Source: Clostridia bacterium (GTDB taxonomy: Bacteria > Bacillota > Clostridia > Oscillospirales > Acutalibacteraceae). Taken from it: a stretch of DNA of 64,000 nucleotides. The notes under the pieces are model-generated. The model made no database searches and was not told the DNA's origin. It saw only the letters and a list, made by a program, of their open reading frames with translations. How positions within the stretch are numbered: the first letter of the stretch is position 1; each line of letters begins with the position of its first letter. Position numbers and translations under genes: made by a program. The stretch lies in the NCBI GenBank assembly GCA_017449935.1, contig JAFSYP010000101.1, positions 1-64,000 on the forward strand. The letters are read 5' to 3'. Of this stretch, positions 26,878 to 35,422 are shown in pieces.

Positions 26878-27753
26878 ATGATTGAGTTTAAGCACGTTTC
26901 CAAAGTATATGACAACGGCACCCGTGCGCTGGATGACGTCAATATCTCCATCTCGGACGGCGAGTTCGTTTTTATCGTCGGCGCTTCCGGCGCCGGCAAG
27001 AGTACCTTCCTGAAGCTGATGATGCGTGAGGACGTTCCGTCCAGCGGCTCCATCCAGGTGGGCGACTTCAATCTCGGCGCGCTCGCCAAGCGCAAGATCC
27101 CCTATTTCCGCAGAACGATGGGCATCGTGTTTCAGGATTTTCGCCTGATCCCCACCATGACCGTCTATGACAACGTCGCGTTCGCCATGCGCGTGATTGG
27201 CACCAAAGAAAGCCAGATCCGCAAGCGCGTGCCGTACGTGCTCAACCTCGTCGGTCTGGCCAACAAGGCGCGCAATCTGCCGCTGGAGCTTTCCGGCGGC
27301 GAGCAGCAGCGCGTCGCTCTCGCGCGCGCGCTGTCCAACAACGCCGACATCATCATCGCGGACGAGCCGACCGGCAACGTCGACCCGCAGATGTCGCTGG
27401 AGATCGTCGAGCTGCTTACCCGTCTGAACGAGGGCGGCACGACGGTCATCATGGTCACCCATGCGCACGAGCTGGTCCAGCAGTTCGACCGCCGCGTCGT
27501 GATATTAGAGAACGGCCGCGTCGTGTACGACGGCAATTCCAAGGACAGCGGCGACATCCTCGCTTCCTCGCAGGGACACCTCGACAGAGCGTATATGGAC
27601 AATTTCGATCCCAGCTTTGCCATCAAGGCGGAGAGCAACGCCTCCGCGCTCGATGCGTCCATCAAGAAATACGGCAACTCCAAGTTGGCGGACACGTCCG
27701 GTGACTTCAACGTCTATCTGGATAATTCCGGCAACGAAGAAGCGCAGGATTAA
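26878..27753 (+). CDS. ftsE: Cell division ATP-binding protein FtsE
   Basis: 291 aa ABC ATPase. Walker A GASGAGKST, Q-loop VFQDFRLIPTMTVYDNVAF (typical FtsE), signature LSGGEQQR, Walker B IIIADEPTGN, and a H-loop His in MVTHAHE. FtsE drives FtsX, which in other bacteria switches on peptidoglycan hydrolases at the septum. The protein is about 60 residues longer than the usual ~230; the tail (SQGHLDRAYMDN...NEEAQD) is hydrophilic. GAAAGG precedes the ATG. ftsX follows after 16 bases. Confidence 0.96.
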   Translation: MIEFKHVSKVYDNGTRALDDVNISISDGEFVFIVGASGAGKSTFLKLMMREDVPSSGSIQVGDFNLGALAKRKIPYFRRTMGIVFQDFRLIPTMTVYDNVAFAMRVIGTKESQIRKRVPYVLNLVGLANKARNLPLELSGGEQQRVALARALSNNADIIIADEPTGNVDPQMSLEIVELLTRLNEGGTTVIMVTHAHELVQQFDRRVVILENGRVVYDGNSKDSGDILASSQGHLDRAYMDNFDPSFAIKAESNASALDASIKKYGNSKLADTSGDFNVYLDNSGNEEAQD

Positions 27754-27769
27754 GAAAGGAGTTGTACAT

Positions 27770-28696
27770 ATGTTTTCCGGCAGTCTTCGTTACCTCACCA
27801 AAGAGGGCTTTCGTAACGTCTGGGTCAACCGACTCATGAGCATCGCTTCCGTCTGTGTTCTGATGTCGTGCCTTATCATGATCGGCGTGGCGTTCATGAG
27901 CTTCGTCAACGTCCAGGCTTTGCTGGACGAGGTGGACGAGCAGAACGTCGTCATGGTCTTTGTCGACAACAACCTCTCCCCCGAACAGATCGAGGTCATC
28001 GGCAACAGCATTGAAGCGCTCCCGAATATCCAGAACATCATTTACCATACCGCGGAAGAAAACAGCAAGGATTTTTACGAAAAGAACAAGAATGAACTGT
28101 ACGTCGATTATTTCGATGATGAAGAAGCGGAAACGATCCCGGCTTCTTTTGAGGTGCATCTGAACGACATGTCGCTGTTTGACGATACGCTCGACAAGAT
28201 CAACGCCATCGAAAACATCCAGCACGTCCGCCAGAGCAAGGAGCTCGCGACCTTCCTTGTATCGCTGCGACGTTCCGTTTCCGTCATCAGCATCGGCGCC
28301 GTCGCGATGCTTCTGCTTGTTTCCCTGTTCATCATTTCCAATACCGTCCGCATCACCATGCACAGCAGACGGCTGGAGATCTCCATCATGAAAAACGTCG
28401 GCGCGACGAATTCGTTCATCCGCTGGCCGTTCATGGTTGAGGGCATGATCCTCGGCGCGTTCTCCGGTCTGGTGTCTTTGGGCATCGTTTACGGCCTGTA
28501 TCAGCTGATCGTGACGTCCACGAGCGGCGCGTTCGGCGTGCTCAAGCTCATCCATCTCGTCGATTTCAAGGATTATTGGTATTGGATTCTGATCGGCTTT
28601 GAGGCGATCGGTATCATCACGGGCAGCTTCGGCAGCGCGATTTCCATTAAGAAGTATCTTAAGGAGAAGGATTATGACGAGGTCACGGATAATTGA
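27770..28696 (+). CDS. ftsX: Cell division protein FtsX
   Basis: 308 aa. The FtsX layout is clear: N-terminal YLTKEGFRNVWVNRLMSIASV leading into transmembrane segment 1, a roughly 120-residue extracellular loop, then three transmembrane segments (ISIGAVAMLLLVSLFIISN, MVEGMILGAFSGLVSLGIVYGLY, WILIGFEAIGIITGSFGSA) with MHSRRLEISIMKNVGATNSFI between them. It couples FtsE ATP hydrolysis to an external hydrolase. ATG 27770 follows AAAGGAG. The 3' end overlaps the first M23 hydrolase gene by 23 bases, implying coupled synthesis. Confidence 0.96.
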   Translation: MFSGSLRYLTKEGFRNVWVNRLMSIASVCVLMSCLIMIGVAFMSFVNVQALLDEVDEQNVVMVFVDNNLSPEQIEVIGNSIEALPNIQNIIYHTAEENSKDFYEKNKNELYVDYFDDEEAETIPASFEVHLNDMSLFDDTLDKINAIENIQHVRQSKELATFLVSLRRSVSVISIGAVAMLLLVSLFIISNTVRITMHSRRLEISIMKNVGATNSFIRWPFMVEGMILGAFSGLVSLGIVYGLYQLIVTSTSGAFGVLKLIHLVDFKDYWYWILIGFEAIGIITGSFGSAISIKKYLKEKDYDEVTDN

Positions 28697-30311
28697 TTTC
28701 CGATCTGTCGTCTGTCTCATTCTGACGCTGACGCTGTGCGTCTGCACGGTCATGCCGGCGTACGCGGAGTTCACCTACTACAATATCACGACGACCAAAA
28801 AGACAACCACCTCTGCGCAAGCGTCGGAAGCGGAACCACAGTCGCCGCAGGACGAGAACGCGGACGCGCCGTCGACGACCGCGGAGCCGACCACGACGAG
28901 CGAACAGCTCTCGCAGCTCCAGGAGCAGTATGACAAGCTGGAAGAAAAGATCCAGCAGGGCGAAAAATCGCTCGGCGAGCTGGAAGACGGCAAGACGCAG
29001 CAGAACAAAAACATCCAGGTCATTCAGTCCAACATCAAGGACCTTGACGGACAGATCGACATTTTGGAGCAGCGCGTTTCCGTCCTGAATTCCGACATCA
29101 CGAAGCTGAATTCGTCCATCACCGTCCTCAACAGCGAGATCGCGACGCTCAATTCATCCATCACCAGGACGGAAGACAGGATCTATGAAACGACCTGCAA
29201 AACGGATTACCTGTACGGAAAGATCAAGGGCAGGCTCGTCCTGAATTACATGTACGGTCCGGTTTCCAATCTGGAGATTCTCGTCGGCGTGCGCGACCTG
29301 CCTACCCTGCTGACCAAGCTGCAGATCATTAACAATCTCTCTCAATACGATCAGAAGATCGTCGACGAGTTCGAGAAAAACCTGACAGAGCTGAACAACC
29401 TCAATTCCGTCCTGTCCGCCGACAAAAAAGCGCTGGACGTCAAGCAGACAAGCCTCTCCGGCGAAAAGGAAACGCTGTCAGGCCGGCAGTCCGACATGGA
29501 ATCTTCACAGTACGTGCTCGATCTCAAGAAGGAGCTGTCGGAGCATAAGTATGCAGAAGCGGTCGAGTATCTGAAAACGCTCGACAAGACCAGCATTGAA
29601 TACAATTCCGTGCTGCGCCTTCTGGAAAAAGAGCAGGACAAGGTCGACGACCAGATCAACGCGTATCTGCTGCGGTACGGCTCCTCCGCGGACAAGCCTG
29701 CGGCCGAGGGCGTGACCAACGCTTCCGGCGACGGCGACGCATCCACCTCGAGAACGAAGCCTTCGCAGACGAAGCGCACCATGCCGATGATCTCGGCGTC
29801 CTATGCACCCAAGACTACGCAGACGTCGTCCGAAAATACGCCGGACGCGTCAGATATCACGTTCCCGCAAACGTCTGTGGCCGTCGTTTCGCCGGAATCC
29901 ATAGATCTGATCTGGCCTTTGCCGTATAAGAATTGCTATATCTCCGCGTATTACGGCCAGTATCCTTCCGGCGGCGAACACCACGGACTGGACATTTGCG
30001 TCAGCGGCGGCACGGAGGGCAAGAACGTCGTGGCCGCGGCGGACGGCACCGTCATTTCGTACGGCTTCAACCACTGGTCAATGGGCAATTATGTCATCAT
30101 CGACCACGGCTGCGGACTGTTCACGGCCTATTACCATATGCAGAAGCTGTTTGTCGAAGAGGGCGACCATGTCAAGCAAGGTCAGGTGATCGGTCTGGCC
30201 GGCCACACCGGCAACACAACCGGTCCGCATCTTCACTTTGAGGTCCGCGTCAGCCGCGGCGGTACGATCACGCGAATGGATCCTTTGAAATTCGTGTCGA
30301 TGCCCGACTGA
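28674..30311 (+). CDS. Coiled-coil M23 (LytM) peptidoglycan hydrolase, paralogue 1
   Basis: 545 aa secreted protein. The signal peptide ends near AYA (about residue 31). A short Thr/Ser-rich stretch, two long coiled-coil helices (about 75-250 and 255-345, Q/E/K/L-rich) and a second low-complexity linker precede a C-terminal LytM domain. Zinc ligands are intact: His436 and Asp440 (GGEHHGLD), HLH at 519-521. Architecture matches EnvC and other FtsEX-controlled M23 factors. AAGGAGAAGG precedes ATG 28674, which lies inside the end of ftsX. Control by FtsEX is inferred from family knowledge and position. Confidence 0.88.
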   Translation: MTRSRIIDFRSVVCLILTLTLCVCTVMPAYAEFTYYNITTTKKTTTSAQASEAEPQSPQDENADAPSTTAEPTTTSEQLSQLQEQYDKLEEKIQQGEKSLGELEDGKTQQNKNIQVIQSNIKDLDGQIDILEQRVSVLNSDITKLNSSITVLNSEIATLNSSITRTEDRIYETTCKTDYLYGKIKGRLVLNYMYGPVSNLEILVGVRDLPTLLTKLQIINNLSQYDQKIVDEFEKNLTELNNLNSVLSADKKALDVKQTSLSGEKETLSGRQSDMESSQYVLDLKKELSEHKYAEAVEYLKTLDKTSIEYNSVLRLLEKEQDKVDDQINAYLLRYGSSADKPAAEGVTNASGDGDASTSRTKPSQTKRTMPMISASYAPKTTQTSSENTPDASDITFPQTSVAVVSPESIDLIWPLPYKNCYISAYYGQYPSGGEHHGLDICVSGGTEGKNVVAAADGTVISYGFNHWSMGNYVIIDHGCGLFTAYYHMQKLFVEEGDHVKQGQVIGLAGHTGNTTGPHLHFEVRVSRGGTITRMDPLKFVSMPD

Positions 30312-30366
30312 TTTATGTAGATTCAACATCAAATACTGATATTTAAGAAAGGAGCGTGTTTGCTTT

Positions 30367-31893
30367 ATGCACGGAAAGAGCCTGCGAATCAAAGCCGTTC
30401 TATCGGTTCTTCTGGCTGCCGGGATCGCGTTTTCGGCGACTGCCCCGATCTCTCATGCCGAGGAATCCGTTGCCGAGCTGCAGGCGCAATACGAACAGCT
30501 TGAGAAACAGATCAAAGAAAACCAGAAAAAAATCGACGAAAAGAAGAAAGAGTCGAAGGATCAGTCTGCGGTCGTATCGGAGATCGAAGACGAGATCAGC
30601 GACCTGAATACGCAGATCACCATCTTAGACAAAAAGATCGATCTCCTGAACGGCCAGATTGAGGGATTGAGCGGCAGCATCTCCACCCTTGACAACGAGA
30701 TCCAGGTGTTGGACGAGCAGATCCTGCAAACGAAGGAAAACATCATCGTTTCCAAAATACAGATCGACCAAACGTACCATAAGCTCGTCGAACGCCTGTC
30801 GAAGTCCTATATGGCCGGCAGCGCGTCGGAGCTGGAGCTGCTGCTGGGCGCAAAGAATCTGAAAGACATTCTGACGTGGCAGCAGTATATTCACAACGCT
30901 TCGGCGTACGATCAGCAGATGATCGATTCACTCAAGACCAATATTGAGGCGCTCGAGGGCTTGCAGACCGAGCTGGACGCCACCGTCGAGGTCGCCAACA
31001 CGAAAAAGGAAGAAGCGAAGACGCAGCTTGCCGAGCTTGAGACCAAGAAGACCGAGGCGTCCTCGTCGGCTGAAGACCTGACTTTAAAAAAGAATACGGC
31101 GAATTCCAAGCGCAACGAAGCCTATGCGATGCTCAAGACGATGAACAAAGAGAGCAAGGAGTATCAGGAGCTCAACGAACAGATGCGCGCGGAAGAGGAA
31201 CGCCTGGACGCGGAGCTGAACAGTATGCTGCGCAAAAAAGCGTCCGTCATGCAGGACCCCGTTCCCGTAACGACGACGTCCGCCACGACCGCAGCGCCGA
31301 CAACGACTGCGCCGACGACCACCACGACGACTGCCGTGACGAAACCCTTCGATCCCGACGCGCCGGCGACCGAAGCGGAATCCGAGACGGAAACGACGAC
31401 CGAAACGACTACGACGACCACGACCGCGACGACGGAAGCGACCACGGTTTCCTCCGGCAGCGGCTATTCTCCGAAGTCGCGCGGTTTGATCTGTCCGATC
31501 CAGGATCCCCATGCCTACGTCAGCGGCACATATCCCTACTATCGCAGCGGCGGCGAGCATCACGGCATTGATATCGTCGTCTCGGATACCGGCAAGACGT
31601 ACGGGCATGACATCGTCGCGCCGCAAAGCGGCACGGTCATCACGCTTGAATACGGCGACGCCTCCCGCGGCAACTATATGGAGATTGACCACGGCAACGG
31701 TCTGGTGACACGGTACTATCACTGCAGCTCTATCAGCGTCTCTTTGGGACAGAACGTCTCTAAGGGACAGGTGATCGCCAAGGTCGGCGACACCGGCAAC
31801 GTGACGGGACCGCATTTGCACTTTGAGGTACTGCTGAACACGACATCCGGTCTGATCCGTCAGGACCCGCTCGACTACATCTCCGTGCCTTGA
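30367..31893 (+). CDS. Coiled-coil M23 (LytM) peptidoglycan hydrolase, paralogue 2
   Basis: 508 aa. A signal peptide (VLSVLLAAGIAFSATAPISHA) is followed by coiled coils from about residue 37 to 285 (VAELQAQYEQLEKQIKENQ...). A long Thr/Glu-rich linker at about 300-360 encodes runs of Thr. The LytM domain has His398/Asp402 (GGEHHGID) and HLH at 483-485, so it should be active. The catalytic domain differs more from paralogues 1 and 3 than those do from each other: it has a different loop after the first His (SDTGKTYGHD). AAGAAAGGAG precedes the ATG. Confidence 0.88.
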   Translation: MHGKSLRIKAVLSVLLAAGIAFSATAPISHAEESVAELQAQYEQLEKQIKENQKKIDEKKKESKDQSAVVSEIEDEISDLNTQITILDKKIDLLNGQIEGLSGSISTLDNEIQVLDEQILQTKENIIVSKIQIDQTYHKLVERLSKSYMAGSASELELLLGAKNLKDILTWQQYIHNASAYDQQMIDSLKTNIEALEGLQTELDATVEVANTKKEEAKTQLAELETKKTEASSSAEDLTLKKNTANSKRNEAYAMLKTMNKESKEYQELNEQMRAEEERLDAELNSMLRKKASVMQDPVPVTTTSATTAAPTTTAPTTTTTTAVTKPFDPDAPATEAESETETTTETTTTTTTATTEATTVSSGSGYSPKSRGLICPIQDPHAYVSGTYPYYRSGGEHHGIDIVVSDTGKTYGHDIVAPQSGTVITLEYGDASRGNYMEIDHGNGLVTRYYHCSSISVSLGQNVSKGQVIAKVGDTGNVTGPHLHFEVLLNTTSGLIRQDPLDYISVP

Positions 31894-31915
31894 TTTGGTG
31901 AAAGAAGGTGCACAA

Positions 31916-33253
31916 ATGCGCAAATCGAATCCGCATGTGAAGATCCTGCGTTGTCTGTGCAGCTTGTCTCTCGCGCTCATACTGGCGCTTTCTTCGTCGG
32001 TTTTTCCGCAGACCGCCCATGCGCAGACTGTGGAAGAATTGGAAGAGAAGTATAACAAGCTGGAAAAACAGCTGAAAGAAAACGAAAAGAAGCTGTCGGA
32101 CAATGCGGAAGACCGCGTGGAGCAAAAGGACAAGATCGCATCGCTCGAGTCGCAGATCAACGATCTGAACGAGCAGATCGACATCCTTGACGCGAAGATC
32201 GCCGTGCTCAATTCCGATATTCAGGGATTGAACGACAATATCCTTGCGCTGGACGCCGAGATCGAGGACGTCAATGCGCAGATCACGGCGACCAGGATCG
32301 AAATCAACATGGCTGAAACGAACATCAGTCAGACGTACAAAAAATACATGGAACGGATGAAGCTGTCCTATATGATGGGACAGTCGTCCCGGCTCGAGCT
32401 GCTGATCGGCGCCGACAGCTTGTCCGACATCCTGACGCGCCAGCAGTTTTTGCAGAACGCGGCGAAATACGACAACGAGCTTATTAAGAGCATTGAGGAA
32501 GACATCGACAGTCTGAACGAGATGAACGTGTCGCTCGACGCCGCGATGGACCGCGTTACGCAGAAGAAGGCCGAGGTTGAAAAGGAGAAAAAGGAATTGC
32601 AGGCGAAGCAGGCCAGCGTCCAGTCGACCGAAAGCGACCTGACCGCCAAGAAGTATACCGCCGACGCCAAACGCGGCGACGCCGTCGCGATGCTGAAAAC
32701 GCTCGACAAGGAGAGCGAGGAATACAAGCGCATGAATGAGCAGCTTGCCGCAGAAAAGATTAAGGTGTCCGCGGAGATCGACGCTTTGATCGCCGCGCAG
32801 GGTTCGTCGGAGGGCGACGAAATGCCTGTCGAGACCAAAAACGACGGCTCGCTGATCTGGCCGCTGCCGTACCCGAACTGCTATATCTCCGCCTATTACG
32901 GCCAGTATCCCTCCGGCGGCGAGCATCACGGCGTCGACATTTGCGTCAGCGGCGGCACGGAAGGTAAAAACATCGTCGCGGCGCAGAGCGGACGCGCGAT
33001 GACCGTCGGATACGGCCACTGGTCGATGGGCAACTATATCATTCTGGACCACGGCAACGGTTTGTTTACGGCATACTATCACTGTAGCCAGATCCTGATC
33101 AGCGAAGGCCAGACCGTCAAGCAGGGACAGGTAATCGCCAAAGCCGGCCAAACCGGAAACACGACAGGCCCGCATCTGCATTTTGAAGTCAGAAAGAATC
33201 AGAACGGAACTGTCGTGCGGCAGAATCCCCTGAACTACGTTTCCATGCCGTGA
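31916..33253 (+). CDS. Coiled-coil M23 (LytM) peptidoglycan hydrolase, paralogue 3
   Basis: 445 aa. A signal peptide ends near AHA (about residue 37). Coiled coils (VEELEEKYNKLEKQLKENEKK and onward) run to about residue 300, followed directly by LytM with no long Thr-rich linker. Ligands are His337, Asp341 and HLH at 420-422. The LytM segment, including WPLPYPNCYISAYYGQYPS, is nearly the same as in paralogue 1, at DNA level too (about 29.93-30.1 kb against 32.87-33.04 kb), implying recent duplication or gene conversion. ATG 31916 has AAGAAGGTG six bases upstream. It precedes the S41-like gene by 13 bases. Confidence 0.88.
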   Translation: MRKSNPHVKILRCLCSLSLALILALSSSVFPQTAHAQTVEELEEKYNKLEKQLKENEKKLSDNAEDRVEQKDKIASLESQINDLNEQIDILDAKIAVLNSDIQGLNDNILALDAEIEDVNAQITATRIEINMAETNISQTYKKYMERMKLSYMMGQSSRLELLIGADSLSDILTRQQFLQNAAKYDNELIKSIEEDIDSLNEMNVSLDAAMDRVTQKKAEVEKEKKELQAKQASVQSTESDLTAKKYTADAKRGDAVAMLKTLDKESEEYKRMNEQLAAEKIKVSAEIDALIAAQGSSEGDEMPVETKNDGSLIWPLPYPNCYISAYYGQYPSGGEHHGVDICVSGGTEGKNIVAAQSGRAMTVGYGHWSMGNYIILDHGNGLFTAYYHCSQILISEGQTVKQGQVIAKAGQTGNTTGPHLHFEVRKNQNGTVVRQNPLNYVSMP

Positions 33254-33266
33254 CGAAGGAGCTGAC

Positions 33267-34466
33267 ATGAGCAAAAAGATTTCTTTTGGCGTGACGCTCG
33301 CGCTGGTGCTTGCCGCGATCGCGGCGACCTTCGCGATCACAATGGCGTTCTCGCAGTCTGTCTATAACCGATTGATCTCGAATATTTCCGGACGCGCGGA
33401 GATGTATGCCGCGGTGGACGACATTAACACGCTCATCCGCAACAACTACTTCTATTACGCGTCCATAAACAACGAGAACATCAATCAGAGCATCGCCAAC
33501 GGCTACATCGAAGGTCTGGACGATCCGAACAGCCGGCTGCTGACCGCGGAAGAATACGCCGATTACAACAACCGCCTGAACGGAAAAGCGTCCGGCGTCG
33601 GCATCACGACGGCATGGGACGCGTCGGCGCGTTCCCTGGTCGTCACGTCCGTGGCAAACGGTTCCTCCGCCGCGGCCAAAGGGATCAAAAAAGACGACGT
33701 TATCCTGCGTATCGCGGGCGAACGCGTCAATGCGCAGAATTACGAACAGCTTCTTTCGTCGCTCAGCGGCGACACGCTTTCAACGATTTCCGTGACCTGC
33801 AAGCGTAAGGACACGGAGCTGGAATTTAATGTGACGGTCGGGTACAGCTATGTTTCCGTGACGCGCAAATCGCTCGGCTCTGTGGGATATGTCCGCATCA
33901 CGGACTTTTACGCCAACACGCAGGAACAGCTCAAGGAGGCCGTCGGCGCACTGCAGGATTCGGGCGCAACGGCGATCGTGTTCGATCTGCGCGGCACGTC
34001 GAACGGTACGGTTGAATATGCCGCCGCGGCGATCGACTGTATCACGCCGATCTGCAGCAACCAGAACGAAGTGCTGGTCAATCTGGTCGGACGGGACGGA
34101 AAGATCCTGCTCTCCTACCCTTCCACATCCAACGATCTGAATGTACCGATGGCCGTATTGACGGACGAAAAGACCGCCGGTCCGGGCGAACTGTTTGCCT
34201 GCGACCTGCATGATTTCGGAAAAGCGATCCTCGTCGGAACAACAACGGCCGGCGTCGGCACCGCGCAGCAGGCGTTCACGCTCGAGGACGGCAGCGCCGT
34301 GATCCTGACGACTTCCAAGATCGAGTCGTACAAGAAGACGCCGTTCAACGATACCGGTCTGTCGCCGGACTATGAAGTCAAATTGGAAGGCTCGGACACG
34401 CCGGAGCTTTTGAGCGAAAAGGACGACGTCCAGCTGCAAAAAGCCGTTTCGTTATTAAAACAGTAA
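33267..34466 (+). CDS. S41-family protein with PDZ domain, probable pseudoprotease
   Basis: 399 aa. N-terminal membrane anchor (VTLALVLAAIAATFAITMAF), a CtpA-type N-domain (YIEGLDDPNSRLLTAEEY), a PDZ domain at about 105-190 (VVTSVANGSSAAAKGIKKDDVILRIAG), and an S41 core from about 200. At the place of the usual SASASE catalytic serine the sequence reads TAGPGE (Gly307), and at the catalytic lysine of TFGKG it reads TAGVG (Val330). Both dyad residues are therefore missing, so proteolysis is unlikely. AAGGAG is seven bases before the ATG. Last gene of the ftsEX locus; a scaffold or regulatory role for the hydrolases is an inference. Confidence 0.8.
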   Translation: MSKKISFGVTLALVLAAIAATFAITMAFSQSVYNRLISNISGRAEMYAAVDDINTLIRNNYFYYASINNENINQSIANGYIEGLDDPNSRLLTAEEYADYNNRLNGKASGVGITTAWDASARSLVVTSVANGSSAAAKGIKKDDVILRIAGERVNAQNYEQLLSSLSGDTLSTISVTCKRKDTELEFNVTVGYSYVSVTRKSLGSVGYVRITDFYANTQEQLKEAVGALQDSGATAIVFDLRGTSNGTVEYAAAAIDCITPICSNQNEVLVNLVGRDGKILLSYPSTSNDLNVPMAVLTDEKTAGPGELFACDLHDFGKAILVGTTTAGVGTAQQAFTLEDGSAVILTTSKIESYKKTPFNDTGLSPDYEVKLEGSDTPELLSEKDDVQLQKAVSLLKQ

Positions 34467-34480
34467 AACAGGATATGAAG

Positions 34481-34520
34481 ACGCCCGGAAGATCGTGAAT
34501 GCTTCCGGGCGTTGTTTTAT
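34481..34520 (+). terminator. Rho-independent terminator of the ftsEX-hydrolase locus
   Basis: Perfect 11-bp stem ACGCCCGGAAG (34481-34491) / CTTCCGGGCGT (34502-34512), a 10-base loop, then TGTTTTATTT. It overlaps the convergent ylmH stop codon. Confidence 0.92.
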
Positions 34521-35272
34521 TTATACTGTTCGATCTCGATAAAGATCCTGTCTTTTTTGGACACGCCGAGCACGGCGCGGAGCACGGCTTTGCCCTTGCC
34601 GCGCAGCGTGATCTTATCGCCTTGCGCCACCTTTTGATCTTTTTTTATGATCTCCATGCCGTTGACAAAGACGCGTCCGGCCTCGATATACGCCGCCGCG
34701 TTTCCGCGAGACAGACGAAACGCCGCGGATACCACGCTGTCCAGCCGCAGCGTGCTGACGGTTTCGCGCACGACGGTGATCCCGGCCTGCGGTACGGTCA
34801 GCGCATCAAAAGAGATCGGGACGGCGCGGAACCTTGCGCGGCCCGCCTGTTCAAAATTCGACAGCAGAAAATCCTGTATGTCGGACAGGATCAGAATATC
34901 GGCGCCGTCCTGCCGGACGAGGATGTCCCCGACCGTTTCCCGACGCAGTCCCATGCCCATCAGCGCGCCGAGATAATCGCGGTGCGTCAACGGCTTCGGC
35001 AAAGCCGCGGCCGTCTGTACGCGGATCGCCGAGATCCCGGCAAAGTCTGCTTCGTCCAGATATTCGGGCAAAAACGCGCAGACGCGACGCTCGGCGTCCT
35101 CGTATCCGCCGGGGAAAACGGGACGCGTATCAGGCGAGTAGCGAAAATGCGCCGTCAGCAGCGACTGCTGCCGCACGTCCAGAAACGCGGTGAATGCGGG
35201 AATAATCCGCGTCATGCACCGCCGCTGCAGATCCTCTGCATGGGAGATCAGGAATAAATCTTCTTTTTCCAT
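34517..35272 (-). CDS. ylmH: YlmH-like S4-domain RNA-binding protein
   Basis: 251 aa. An N-terminal domain typical of YlmH (DLFLISHAEDL, YLGALMGMGLRRETVGDILV) precedes a C-terminal S4 RNA-binding domain (LDSVVSAAFRLSRGNAAAYIEAGRVFVNG ... DKITLRGKGK). YlmH binds ribosomes with stalled peptidyl-tRNA and takes part in quality control; the gene is often near division genes, and here it converges on the ftsEX locus. No clear Shine-Dalgarno precedes the ATG at 35272. Confidence 0.87.
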   Translation of the reverse strand: MEKEDLFLISHAEDLQRRCMTRIIPAFTAFLDVRQQSLLTAHFRYSPDTRPVFPGGYEDAERRVCAFLPEYLDEADFAGISAIRVQTAAALPKPLTHRDYLGALMGMGLRRETVGDILVRQDGADILILSDIQDFLLSNFEQAGRARFRAVPISFDALTVPQAGITVVRETVSTLRLDSVVSAAFRLSRGNAAAYIEAGRVFVNGMEIIKKDQKVAQGDKITLRGKGKAVLRAVLGVSKKDRIFIEIEQYK

Positions 35273-35305
35273 ATATGTTTTTAATGTGATATGTTCATTC
35301 CAATA

Positions 35306-35351
35306 ACAAAGAAGCCTCTCTTGTCATGGCAAACAAAAGAGGTTTCTTTGT
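35306..35351. repeat. Hairpin-forming inverted repeat upstream of ylmH
   Basis: Arms 35306-35319 and 35338-35351 pair over 14 positions with one wobble and an 18-base loop. The T-rich right arm has no separate T run beyond it. It could be a transcript end for the AT-rich orphan gene or part of the ylmH leader. Confidence 0.45.
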
Positions 35352-35366
35352 ATGATTAAAGATTAT

Positions 35367-35399
35367 GATTTTAACAAAAACGTTGTAATCGTTAAAATC
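35367..35399. repeat. Perfect 9-bp inverted repeat near the end of the orphan gene
   Basis: GATTTTAAC (35367-35375) and GTTAAAATC (35391-35399) are exact complements separated by 15 bases, 24 bases past the orphan gene's stop codon. No recognised operator. Confidence 0.4.
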
Positions 35400-35422
35400 A
35401 ATACCCCCTCGATCATAAAAAC

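Noticed and set aside
31255-31450. ACG/ACC-rich repetitive DNA as a possible minisatellite or CRISPR-like array
   Set aside because: It encodes the Thr-rich linker of the second M23 hydrolase, is irregular, and has no repeat-spacer pattern. The same holds for 45950-46130.
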